Below, in pieces: positions 1 through 12,400 of a stretch of 64,000 nucleotides of DNA (positions within the stretch are counted from its first letter, which is position 1; each line of letters opens with the position of its first letter). The notes below the pieces were generated by a model. It was not told the DNA's origin, searched no databases, and worked only from the letters and a program-made list of their open reading frames with translations. Where the stretch lies: the NCBI GenBank assembly GCA_002943765.1, contig PQWQ01000007.1, forward strand, positions 1,242,501 through 1,306,500, given 5' to 3'. The translations under genes were made by a program, and so were the position numbers. This stretch comes from Psoroptes ovis. Its lineage: Eukaryota; Arthropoda; Arachnida; Sarcoptiformes; Psoroptidae.

Positions 1-461
1 AGATTAATTGATTCAAATGGATTGAAAATTTTGTAAGAGAAATAATAAATATTTCAGATAAAGTCTGAATCAATGCATTCAATGCTCTTCAATCTAAAAT
101 ATTGAATTCAATAAATTATAATTATGTCACATATGTATTCATTCAATTTTTATTCATTGTGAATTGAAATAATTTTGAAATTTGAATCTTTTTTCCACAT
201 TTTTTTTCTCTCATTGTTTGAATCAATTCAAATTGAAAAACAATTATTTTATGAAATGAATGAATAAATGGAAATTTAATGCTAAAAATTTGTCTTATTT
301 TGTCCTCATATTTTCGAAAACAATTGTCGATGAAATCGTTGCAATCGCATCGCATTTGAATTTGCCTAATATTTGAAAAACAAAAAAATCATTTCATTTC
401 ATCACAATCACTTCATTCATTCATTCGATTAAAAGATACATACATTCATTCATTCCATATA

Positions 462-541
462 TTAGGTTGTCCAAAAAGTTCTGGCCAATTTTTATGAACA
501 ACTCTATTGATTAAACGGAATTGACTTTTCGGACAACCTGA
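462..541. mobile_element. Palindromic TA-flanked MITE, copy 1 (subfamily B)
   Basis: An 80-bp element starts TTAGGTTGTCC after a TA and ends GGACAACCTGA, followed by a degenerate TG. The loop has the 'CTGGCC ... AACTCTATTGATTAA' type shared with the copies at 29023 and 37913, so it is a related insertion and not an independent hairpin. No coding capacity. Confidence 0.85.
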
Positions 542-978
542 TGTATTATACATACATAATAAATTATGAATTAAACAAGATTTTGATTCATTTATTTATT
601 ATGTTGACCGATCTTTTCTATTTTACTACTTCAATTTCTAGTTGTTGTTTAATTCATTTTGAAACAATAAGGAGACAAAAGTTCAAAATATATTTTGATT
701 ATTATGATTATAATCATCATAATCATCAACAAAAGTAGAATAGTCAACAACAACAACAATAATAACGAGAAATACGGCAAAAAAAACCGGAGTCAATAAG
801 TGTTGTGTGAACATTTGCTTTTTTTTTTGAATAGATTGCTAAACTATAAACGCATTTGCTGAACTGTAAATCGCAACAAGACTACTAAATAAGTCGAATT
901 GAAATTGCATTTGAATTTCAATTCATTGAAAAAAAAAATAAATAAATTGCATTTCAAATGGGAAAATAACTGTGAAAC

Positions 979-1000
979 AGAGAGAGAGAGAGAGAGAGAG
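979..1000. repeat. (GA)n microsatellite
   Basis: About 11 uninterrupted AG dinucleotides. Confidence 0.9.
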
Positions 1001-1517
1001 ATTGAATTGAATTGGAAACCACTGTCTTATTTGTCTCTTTTTTGTTATTTAAGAAAATGATGATTTAAAAAAATATTTAAAATAGAAAAATGATGCAAAA
1101 TCTTAATAATAATAATATATGCAAGATATAATGAAATATAATACAAAAATGATGCTACAAGTATTTTTATTCAATTCATTCAATCATTCATTCAATTCAA
1201 TTCAATTCATCTATTCATCAATATTATTATTACATAATTATTAATGTATGTAATAATATTATGTTCAATATATGTGTTCAAAAACATACAAATTGAATAC
1301 ATTTTGATGCATATAAATGAATAAATGTTGTACTGATGTTGATGCTTATGATGATGTTGATGTATATCACAAAAAAAAACAAGATTATTTTCAAATAAAA
1401 TAAACGAATAGATAAATGAACAGATATATTCAATATACATTCATATATATATATCAATAAATCAACAAACAAAAAACAACTTGTGACCAAACATTCTTTT
1501 AGGCCAATATCACTGTT

Positions 1518-1630
1518 ATTTGATGATGATGATGATGATAACGATGATCAGTACAATGTTTATTGTCGTGGTCAATATATCAATATATTATGTGATGGTC
1601 GTCATCATCATCATCATCATCATCATCATT
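1518..1630. repeat. (GAT)n and (CAT)n trinucleotide runs
   Basis: A GAT run near 1518-1540 and a nearly pure CAT run at 1602-1629. They create short poly-Asp/poly-His open frames on both strands that I do not regard as genes. Confidence 0.85.
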
Positions 1631-2977
1631 TCGTTGATAATTTTCAATGTTTTTCAATGACTTTGGCCATTCAAGTTTTTTTTTTTTTTTGTTATTTCTT
1701 GCACTCATATTGACCATTGTTGCTGTTGTGGTTGTTGTCCACTGCTGCTGTAGATCAGATGATAAAGATTCAAATAAATCCAAGCGAATAATCATATTTT
1801 AGTGGTCAATGATCATCGTCATTGAATAATCCATTCATTCGAGGCAAAGCCTGAACCTTATCGTTTGAACCTTATCGAAAACATATTGCTTAATGTTCAT
1901 GAATAACAACAATGATAATTGAACAATTGTACAAATCAATACGGAGCAAAAAAACCTATACGGAAATACATTTCAAATACTTCTATTTGGTAAATTGAAC
2001 AATGAATTATTAAAGCGATGATGATAAAAGTTCATGAAAATCTTTTGGTTAAACTTCCGCAGATTCACATATTTTAAATAAATTCAAATCGCTATGATTC
2101 ATTGATTTCGTATTTCGTAATTTTGCGTGAAATCGCAATGGAATTTTCGCATGATAATTCAATGAAGATTCATGGAATATTAATTTGCAAAATACGTATT
2201 GAAATATTTACTAGGATTCGAGACAAATATTTAAAAAAAAGATTAAAAAATTCGAGGTCAGGATTTATACAAATATAATAATTGATGATTATTTCTTTTT
2301 TCAAAATGAAAATGAAAATCTATTCAACTCAATTTTCAGTTATATTCAATTGTCGAAGCTAATATGAGCGAAATATTGTACGCCATTTGTGCTAATATTT
2401 CAATGCAAACACATCTAACATGCAACAACAACAATATGCAAAAGAGTCTATGCATTCAAAAATTCGTACTTGAAAATCTCCAATAGAAACCAATAGAAAA
2501 ATTCATCAAATATTCGTAGCAACAAACCTCTACCACAATAAATCGACCTTTATTTGTTGGAGAATTTTGAAAATCATATTTTACGGATCATATTGATGAA
2601 AAGGGATTTTCCATTGAATTTTTTTCGAAATCAACGCTGACTTGCTATCATTTTGAATTGATTTAAATCGAATCCTCAGAAAAAATCAACAAGATTATGT
2701 GACATTTATGTCAAAGGAACGAATCGTCACAAATACAAGCACAAAATTGAAATCGAATAATTTTTATACAATTAGAAATCAGTATTGGATATAAGATATA
2801 TCAGAGAATATTTGATCGAATCATGCAAAAATCAATGTAAATAAATAATATCAAACGATAATACCCATAATATGGCCCAAAGTGTTTCATAAGTCAAAAT
2901 TATGAGAATAATATCGAATATTCTTGGATTCATTTCTCAGGAATCTGTAAAAATCTCAGTTCTCCATTAGAATATTA

Positions 2978-3056
2978 TTGGGTTGTCCCATAAGTTTTTG
3001 CCGTTTTTAAATTGTTTTTCATTTGAAAAACGGCAAGAACTTATGGGACAACCCAA
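2978..3056. mobile_element. Palindromic TA-flanked MITE, copy 2 (subfamily A2)
   Basis: A 79-bp near-perfect palindrome begins TTGGGTTGTCCCATAAG and ends with its complement, with TA on both sides (2976-2977 and 3057-3058). The inner arms read TTGCCG and CGGCAA. The loop, with TTTTTCATTTGAAAAAC, matches the copy at 22870. Confidence 0.92.
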
Positions 3057-4304
3057 TATTTCTTGAAAATTCTTTTCTTCAAGTACATTTTCAGCTCCCC
3101 AGAATTCATTCTTAAAGATTTTTCAAAGAATTCTTAAAGAATCAAAAGATTCTTTTCATAGGAAAGAATACATTTATTTTTCTTCTTCTTCTTCTTTGGC
3201 ACAAAATGCATTTTCAAACATTGAATTGAATGCGAATTTTTTTTGGAAATTCATAACTCAGTAAAATTTCTTGGAACAAAAATATTCAAGCAGCCAAAAT
3301 ATTTCTCGTGAATCTTTCAGAAATATTCTGTTCATTTTTTCTGAGCATTTTTTCTCATATATTTTCTCGCAATCTTTTTTTTTTTTTGAATACATGTAAA
3401 TCATTATTATTAATATTTCAAATATTAAATAATATTCGCTACTATTATTATTACACATGGTGGAATATGAATGAAAAAGTTTTTTTTTCGATTTTCATAT
3501 TCCTTCATAGATATTCATGTATGTGTTTATATTAAAGTTCATAGATTTTTCATATTTCTAAATTCACATTCATTCGTATATTATTTCGCAGTGCTTACTG
3601 GTTATTCACTTGAACATGCATAAAGATTTACATGAATTTTCTCGATTATCCAATATTTGATATTCGTTCTGGTGGATAAATCGCTATTATTCACCGTTTT
3701 TTTCGCAATTTTTTTTTATTTCAAAATATCAATCATTGAATTTACTTATTTATAAGGTTATTTGTGTTGTTGTTGTTTATTTTGTTCAATATCATTATTA
3801 ATATTTGTTATTTGTTTATTATTATTGTTTTAATATTGTACTTTTTTTTCTATTATTTAGATAAATTTTTATTTATTTATTTATTCATTTGTTTATCGTT
3901 TCATTAGTATTATTTTTCCATTATTTACCATAAAAAAATATATATTTTTTTCATTGGAAATATGTATTTTTGAGACCAGAAATCGTTGAGTTTAGCCGGT
4001 AAAAATTTCAGACGTTAGTTCAACCGAAAGCCGGAGACGTACTAAACACATACATGTTTCATCATTAGAATACGTCCACGGCTTCAATCGACTAAAAGTC
4101 AATAGAAATATTACTACGTCATCGGCAGAATTCGGAATAATTTTCGCACACAAATTTCCAATTCATTTCATTTTGTCTCTCTCTTTGGGTTATTGTATTC
4201 GAGATTTGTTCATAAATTTTTTTTTCTTCATCATCATCATCATCTACTATTCATTTCTATGATTTTTTCAAATAAGATTCATTTTCATTTTTGTAAAAAA
4301 CCAT

Positions 4305-4359
4305 AATGTTTAGGGTCTTGTTGTTCATTCTTCATTGAACATTCTATGCCCTAAACATT
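4305..4359. repeat. Short inverted repeat with 11-bp perfect arms
   Basis: AATGTTTAGGG (4305-4315) pairs with CCCTAAACATT (4349-4359) around a 33-base loop. It could be a tiny foldback element; I see no second copy in the window. Confidence 0.6.
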
Positions 4360-4670
4360 CTAGGTCTGGGAATCTTTTGTGTGTGTGTGCGTATGTCAAG
4401 CTTGATGTGATCACACATGATCCGTTAGTGTATGTCCTCACTCGCACTTACACTCACACACACGTACCAAAAGGTCTTGTTGTTGTAACCATCATCATCA
4501 TCATCAATTTTCACCGAAAATTATTTCATTTTACTTCGCTTAGAAACATATTCAGAAAATAAATGAAACAAAACTGAATGTAATACAAAGGCTATACATC
4601 AGAAAGAAATCGGTTTCGGCTATATACAGATGTGCAAGGCCCAAAACAGACAATACATAATAAAAGATTT

Positions 4671-4800
4671 CCGGGCCATGGTCCTAGATTTTGTGTCATT
4701 AATATTTCACCAAACTGGTGAAAGTATTTCATATATTTTTTCTTGGATTGTTTCGGGTACCAAGGACCGTAGACCATGGACCATGGTCCATGGATGTCGA
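4671..4800. repeat. Segment bounded by CCATGGTCC-type inverted motifs, with a perfect 20-bp palindrome
   Basis: CCATGGTCCTAG at 4676 is answered by GGACCGTAGACCATGG ending near 4786. The right side contains the perfect 20-base palindrome CCATGGACCATGGTCCATGG at 4774-4793. Related motifs (CATGGTCCTAGGTACC) occur near 6844. The segment is richer in G+C than its surroundings, which suggests an inserted element, but the family is unknown to me. Confidence 0.4.
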
Positions 4801-5276
4801 ATGGGCTAATTTACCAATACCGAAAAATCCAATCTTATCAGCGAAACACTTTTAGATAAAAGACAATAGGAAATTTTGGACAAAAAATATCACAATTTTG
4901 ATTCAATTCATCGGATTTGTCGAATTTGAATTCGATTCAATTCGATAAATGATCAATTTTCACTTTTGACAATCAAAAATGTACCGAAATAAAATTACTT
5001 TGGTCGATTATTTTATATTTGTGTATGTGGGCCCCTCGTAAAACATTGAACATGTAGCCCTGAAAGCAAAAAAAAAAAAAAAAAAAACAATCGACAGAAT
5101 TCTGTCACAAAAGAATCGTGTGTTATTCTTCATGTGTATTATTCTGGTGTAAGATGGTGAAGAATATACACAGAATTTCTCGTATTTCAACATCATTTTA
5201 CGACCATCATCACGATTGTACCGATGAAAAGTCTGCACCCGAAATGTGATGGCATCTTGCAACCAAATATATAACT

Positions 5277-5334
5277 CAGTGCTTCTCAACTTGAAGTTGA
5301 TCTGTCATAGAGAAAAAAAGGTTGAGAAGCACTG
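5277..5334. mobile_element. Tiny hAT-like hairpin relic
   Basis: The stretch begins CAGTGCTTCTCAAC and ends GTTGAGAAGCACTG, an inverted repeat of the CAGTG-nTTCTCAACC form typical of hAT terminal repeats. It is only 58 bp long. The flanking 8-mers do not match, so no target duplication is visible. Confidence 0.55.
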
Positions 5335-5542
5335 AGAGCTTGATGATGGCAATGATGATGATGATTGTGAACGATGAAGATTGTGAAGATGGCGAGAGAA
5401 AAAAAAATGGCCTGAATTCTGTGATGGTAAAAATTTTCATCAATTCTATCAACGAAAACTTAAGAAAATTGCCAACAACAAGCAGCCAGGACCAGCAACT
5501 AGCACAAACTGTGAACAAATGAAAACAAAAATTGAAAAGTTT

Positions 5543-5580
5543 CAGTGATTCTCAAACACTGAAATTCCAAGAGAGAATGC
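5543..5580 (+). mobile_element. Possible hAT-like left-end fragment
   Basis: CAGTGATTCTCAAAC begins at 5543, close to the hAT terminal consensus and only 209 bp from the hairpin ending at 5334. No matching right end was found nearby. Confidence 0.3.
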
Positions 5581-5749
5581 CATTCTTTTGGCGTCCAGAA
5601 AATATTTTAATGAGTCAAATATTCAGATATTCAAATTATGTCTGCTGCGCAGTAAAAACCTCATATGTTAAATCAATGGATCATTGACTATTAAAATAAA
5701 TAGGAAAAAAGTTCACTTTATAATGATTTTTTTTCTTCAAATATTTGAA

Positions 5750-5896
5750 CCCTTAAAACTCGAGCGCTGAGCATCACTCACCATAAGATGTAATGCAGCA
5801 ACTCGATAGGCGCCTGCCAGTCACCATTTTAAATGAGTGTGAAAAATTGTAGAGCTGTTGGCTTGCTTGCGCTGTAAATGCCTCGAGTGCTAATGG
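5750..5896. mobile_element. piggyBac-like MITE candidate with TTAA at one side
   Basis: CCCTTAAAACTCGAG (5750-5764) and the complement of CTCGAGTGCTAATGG (5882-5896) agree at 12 of 15 positions, including a shared ACTCGAG block. TTAA follows immediately at 5897-5900; the left flank is TGAA, a one-base departure. The 147-bp interior is more G+C-rich than its surroundings and non-coding. Terminal CCC plus TTAA is the layout of piggyBac-superfamily ends; the assignment is inference. Confidence 0.5.
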
Positions 5897-7216
5897 TTAA
5901 TACAAACAAACAATCATTTCACTTGGTTTCACACTCTTAATCTCTCTCTCTGTAGGTCTTGTTTACTTTGACTTTGACTTTTTTTATTCATTTTTTTTTT
6001 ATATTTATTTACTCGTTTTAAATAATCATACTTGAAGCCTCTTGTAAGAAAAGATCATGACCATATTTCAATATACTTCAACAATGATAATGTTGAAGAA
6101 AGAGTGATTTTGATTCGATTTATATGATTTAATTCAAAAGTTATTTCACCGTACGCTCATACTGTAATTGTCCCATTCATATTTAAAGATTATGAACCAG
6201 ATTGAAAGACACCACAGACAGACCAGAAAATAATAAAAGGAAACAATCCGGTACAACGACGATTCAGTGAACCAAAAAAATTAAAAATTTTATGGAGATA
6301 TCCATTGAGTATAATAAACATGTAATATATGTGAATGAATGTAAAATACACATATGAATTCATTAAGATTCATAGTGTCAAATATAGTTATAGTCATATA
6401 CACACAGAGACATGAACAAGAATCGGGATATAATTTTCACATAGAATATGTCGAAATATTATTTGAAAATGTTTGAAAAAAGCGCCGTAGAGAACAAACA
6501 GAATTTGAATTTGTTTTTCCTATTGGAAAATATAAAAGATTAAGAGTTCAAAAAAAAAAAAAAAATTTCAAAATTTCGCGGGAATTTTTTTTTCACGGCA
6601 AACATTTCGGTAAATGTTTGAAATTTGACACGTGCATAACGTATGAGTGCGCGTTCAATTTTCAAAATTTTCCATTGTTCATAGTATATATTCCATCACA
6701 TTTGAATCACATACAGACACACAGTGAATCCATTTACCGAATTTAAAATGAAACCGTAAAAATGGTTACCCCGAAATAATCATAATTTTTTTCGGTCCTC
6801 GATTTTCGGTACAAGCAACATCAACACAATAAAAGAATTTTACATGGTCCTAGGTACCCAAGAAAATCATGTGAAATCACTGTTTGTCATATATGTGTTT
6901 GTATAGATTTTCGAACCCTCGACGATGAACTGATGGAAGTATGACTGAATATTGGAGAATGAAATTATATATATCTGCGTGTAAAGAGCTGAATCACTTA
7001 CACCCGCACACTGAAACTTCACATATAAATAATTTTTGGGCCAGAATTTTCAATTGGCTTCAGCAAAATTCGGAACTAAAATTGAATTTTTTTTATATTT
7101 TACCAGTATTATTTTACCAGTATGAACAAAACAATGAAAATATTACTTTTCATAAATTGAACTTTGAAGTTTTTTTGGTTTGGGTAAATATTATTATTTG
7201 ATAATAACATATAATA

Positions 7217-7296
7217 ATAGGTTGTCCGCAAAGTTTTTGCCGATTATATCGTAGAAAATCATTGGAAAATCGGCAAGAACTTTTCGGACAACCTAA
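7217..7296. mobile_element. Palindromic TA-flanked MITE, copy 3 (subfamily A1)
   Basis: 80 bp, ATAGGTTGTCCGCAAAG ... CTTTTCGGACAACCTAA, with TA at 7215-7216 and 7297-7298. Inner arms TTGCCGATT and AATCGGCAA. The loop (TATATCGTAGAAAATCATTGG) is shared with 33364 and, inverted, with 26395. Confidence 0.9.
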
Positions 7297-8734
7297 TAAT
7301 AATGATTATATTAATGATAATCATAATAATAATCAAAAATATTACCAAACCATACACCAAAACACAAACAATTTCATTATTATTTTTCTCGGTACTGTTT
7401 TCATGCCTTTCAGGCCAAGTTATTACATAGATAATATAACTTTTTTTTTATCGTGAATTCGTATACTTTCAACCATGTATGCAATATACATGCACTCATA
7501 TAGATTGATCATGTATTTTGAATTTGTATTCATCTCGCTACAACGCACTGGTGGTAGATGAATACATGTGTGGTATATTGAAAATTACCCGAAAAAAAAT
7601 ATTTGCCCGAGAATAATATGTACCGAGAGAATACACGAGGGGAAATCTACACACGATTTTTTCGGTTCTTCACCGAACAAAATAAATGAGAATTGAAAAT
7701 TGAAAAACAAACTTTTTTTGGTTGTCATTTTCATTGTTATTATTGTTATTATTATTGCTATTATTATTTGTTGTACGATTGTGTCATTTTTATTATTTTC
7801 AACATTTTTTGAATTTGATGGAAGATTTTCATCAGAAAATAGAATAATAATAATAACGAATTCGGTTAGGTCGAGTCGAATCAACGAATCATCATTGACG
7901 ATTTCAACAAATAATAATGATTCAAATATATATTTATGAATATATATTGAATGGCTCTCTGTACGAATACATATAATGTATGATGATGATCAAATATAAC
8001 AATCAAATTCTTTGAATATATATACCATTATTGGTATGATGATTTTAAACTATGGAATATGAATTTTTCTCGCTTTACGAATGGAAAAATCTCTGATATT
8101 TTTAATAATCGAAAAAAGAATGGAATTTTGATAAAGAGCTAATTACTGCTAATCATTAGTTAATCTGTGTATAATTAAGATGTTATTCTATTCTATACTA
8201 TGGCATGGAAATATGAGAAGAATTAAATCATAAGGAATACTCAATAATGATTTAAATCATTGAAAACAATCATTTTAAATTGATTTTGTGAAAATTCAAA
8301 ATGTGAAGATATTCAAAATTCAAATTTTAAAATTTGAAATTTTTTTTTTCAATAAAAATCCTGCCATCTATCCTGGAAAACAGGTCGTCAGTTCAAATTT
8401 GAATTTTTGTTATTTCGCGCCAATCATTTTCAGAATTCAAAAAATACGAAAAACATTTGAGTAAGGAAGACTATAGACTTATATAAGAGTAAATCAATAA
8501 ATTTACTCGGAGAAAAATTCAATTCAAATTTTTTTTTTTTGATTTGAATCAAAACTTGTTTTGATTCAAATTTCTCGTAATAAAGAACATTTTCACACAA
8601 AATACATTGACATGTCCGGTTTTCAATTTGAAAAAAAAAATAAAAATTGAATCAAAATACAAATGAAATGATTAAATTTAAAACAATGTAAAGCAACGAC
8701 AACAACTACAACAACAATTGAAACATTTTCAAGC

Positions 8735-8800
8735 ATTGATTGATTACTCAATTGATTGATTGTAATCAATCAATCAATCGCTCAATTGATCACTCAGTGA
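8735..8800. repeat. (TGAT)n/(ATCA)n cruciform-like inverted repeat
   Basis: A run of TTGATTGATT units is followed directly by AATCAATCAATC units, giving a self-complementary stretch centred near 8763. Most likely a simple-sequence inversion. Confidence 0.6.
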
Positions 8801-9333
8801 TTGACATATGCAATCATTGATCATTTACGCAATGAATTGACGCAAAATGATTCGAAGACAATCGGGTGAAAATTTCTTCGGAAAATATTCGAGGAAATTT
8901 TTTACGAGAATCGCTATCAAAATGATCTGGAATTATGGGGAAACATTTCCGAAATTTTCCAAATTTTATTGTGATCACTTTAGTTTCACGCAAATTTTTT
9001 AATAAGAAAATAACAAATAAAACATTTAGCCAGTTGGATGACCTTTAAATATTTTCATTTTATTTTATTTTTTAAATTTTTCAAATTATTCAATTCGATG
9101 ATTAAATGTATGATTGTGTGTGTGTGTGTGTGTGGGTTAATACTAAATTACCAAAGATAATAGGAAAAATAAAAACATTTTTTCCGAATCAAGAAATGAC
9201 ATTTTCTTTTTATTTATTTATTTGTGGTCATCTTGTTGTTGTTGTTGTTGTTGTTTGTTGGGTGTATCGGGAAGGTTTATTCATATTTTTTTTCGCTGGT
9301 ATTCACTTATCTCGAATGTGAATTTCAAATGTA

Positions 9334-9414
9334 TTGACACGTCCGGTAAGTTCTTGCCGATTTTTCCGTAAACATTTGCCTAAAAAATCGGCAAGAACTT
9401 TTCGGACAATCTAA
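9334..9414. mobile_element. Palindromic TA-flanked MITE, copy 4 (subfamily A3)
   Basis: 81 bp with TA at 9332-9333 and 9415-9416. The left tip is decayed (TTGACACGTCC); the right tip reads GGACAATCTAA. Inner arms TTGCCGATTTTT and AAAAATCGGCAA are intact. The loop differs from those of the other copies. Confidence 0.85.
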
Positions 9415-12400
9415 TATTTCAATGTATATATCTTTTAAATGCGCACATATTTGTCTTATTGTTGTTGTTGTTTTACTGGTTGTTGTTGTTTAATGTTGTT
9501 TATTTGTTTATTTATTCGTTTATTTTATAGAAATGGAGGGTATTACAATTGAAGAAACAAATATATCAAACAAAAGGGAGAAAAAATCAAAAAATAAATA
9601 AACTAAACGAAATAAATAAATAAATGAATTCAATTCAATTCAATGATACTTAATGAAATAAGTCAAAGAAATCAATGAAAAAAACCGGATTCATTGTATG
9701 TCATCATCATCATCATCATCATCATAATCAGTACATTGATTATTCAATTCAATTCAAACAATTTCAATTCACAATTTTTATTTAAAAAAAAAAAATATTT
9801 ATCGGAATTCGTCATGTCTTTTGTATTGAATTGAATATTTTTTTTGGTGAAATTTTTCGACAAATTGGAAATAAATAGAAGAAATATATGAATAAATACA
9901 CACACAAACACACACACACCGAATGCATAGATTGAGATAAATTCAATCGGAATTTTACATATTTGTTTTGTTGTTGTTGTTTTTAGTTGTCCATTGCTTT
10001 TTCAATGCATCATTAGCATTTATCATTTTGAAAAAAATTATCTTTAAAACTGCTTTCTCTCTGTGTGTGCAAGAATTCTCTTGGATATGTCAATGAACTT
10101 TGAAAAAATGATTTGAAAAAAAAAATTTTATCAAAGAAAATCAAATCAAAACTTCAAACTTTGGTCATTCATAAAAATAATATTATTGATTCATTATCAT
10201 TATTATCATTCGAAGATAATTCAATAGATTCAATAACCGAATAAATGTGTAGAATAATCGAAATCAAATGATGGAACAAACAGTTTCAATTCAATTGAAA
10301 TAAATGAGGACGATTGGGACAAATCACACGGGACACCTGTTGCATCTCCGGTAAAATGAAATGTCAAACATTATCATTAATCCACTAAATTTCCACCGAT
10401 TTTACAACGAAATTAAAACAATAAAATTCAATTCTGGAGAATTTAATTTGAAATTAATTCTAACAAACATTGTTCAATTATTTTTTTCCAAAATAATCAA
10501 CATTTCACATGGACATTTATCAACCTACGAAACCATTTCTACAATTTGTACCAAAAGTAAAACAATTTAAATTTTAAAAAATTCTAAATTCTGTGATATG
10601 GATTAAATAACTTACTGGTTAACTTGAAACATTTACCGAATGAATTTCTGATGAATGTTTTCCATTGATATTTCAAACAAAATTAATTTTACTCGTTATT
10701 TTTTTTTATTTTTTTTGTTGGGCACCCAAACCAGACACCCAAAAAAAAAAGATTTTGGCACTGGTGATATTTCAATTGATTAAGATTAATGGAAAAATTA
10801 TCATTTTCATTTGTTGCGGTCGCCTACACACACACACACAACGAACACAACAAACACACGGAATTCGGAGAGAAAACGAAAATTTTTTCCATTTGCATTT
10901 TTCAATAAATGTCAATGATACTAACAAATACTATCACAACGATCAAATACAAAAGAAAAGAGAAGAGAAATATGATGACATTTTTCCATTTGTAAACCAT
11001 ACCGAGCTACACTATAAAATAATAATAATACCTGAATATTTTTCGAATAAATAAAGTAATTTATATTCATTTTTTAATTAAAAAAACGAAAAAAAAAATA
11101 AAGGAAATAAGGTAAACAAAGATAAATTTCGGTTGTCAAAATTTCAAAAATCTAACATTTGAATCAAGTATTTTCCTTTGAATCGTAGGAATCGAACAAT
11201 AATTTCGAATGTTCATACGATTTCAATCTTATAATCAATATTAAATAATTGATCACCATTTCAATCTATTCAATCTAGTACTGTGTTCGAAGCCAAAATT
11301 CAAAGCATTTATTCACTTTTGTAATCGCAAATAATTGTTTTTTTTTCTTTCAAACAATTCTTTCGATAACAATTTCAAAGTTAATTTCTTTAAAAATAAT
11401 TTGATTGTAATCTAATTGTGTAATTTTGGTATAATTTCACTCATTTCTTTTGTATATTTATTCCAATTTATACCGATTCTTTGCTTAGAATCGTTGTAAT
11501 TGAATTCGTACACACAAACACACAAATAAATGTCATCGTATACCATATCTTTGTCCAAGACCGATTCAAGAAATTTAGGGAAAAATTTTAAGATTTCAAT
11601 GCAGCAATTGAATCTTGAATGATTAAGTGATGAAGATGAAATACAAAAGAAATAAATTCTGAATTTTCGCCAAAACGAAAATTCTGGTTTGAAATTGAAA
11701 TCTTTTGGGAATTTCATTCTTATTTTGTTTTTTCGTTTCAGAATTACTTCATGAATTCATTCATACATTCAATCTTTTGACAAAAATAAAATGCAATCAT
11801 ACATTTTCTGGGCCATAAGGCTCTCAGAATATACATGCGTAAATACAAAAGAAAAAACAAACAAACAAACGATGAAAAACATTTGAATTCGCATTGAATT
11901 CTTGAATCTGTTTCATGGAGAGACACGAAAAATTCATCGATTCATTGAATTTTGAATGTTTTGCTTTCGAAAAACATTGATTGGAATAAGAAAAAATTTG
12001 ACAATTTTCAAGAAAAAATATCACAACAAAATAATTATTGTGTTTATTACACTTTGATTAAATATTTAAAAGTGTAAATAAATAATAACTGAAGACTCGG
12101 CTATGTTTCAATGATAAAAAAAGCTGAAAAAATTCGGTTGAAAACTGAATTCTTTTGAATTTTTTTTATCGAAATTCTTTGAGAACAAAATTTAGGTGTA
12201 GGCGCAAATTGGCCTATTATTTATTATTCCAGTGATATTTGAATTAAATACATTTGAAAAGTAGATAAAAACTATTTGAAATACATTTGAAATTAACATT
12301 TCAATTTAAATGTCATGCGCTCATATGAAGTGAAAAACCAGTAAAATCTCGATGAAATACTGAATTGAAATATGATAAAAACAGAAATGAATGATTGATG

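Noticed and set aside
11412..11717. 101-residue minus-strand frame
   Set aside because: Mixed composition but no recognisable motif, promoter or splice context; probably chance.
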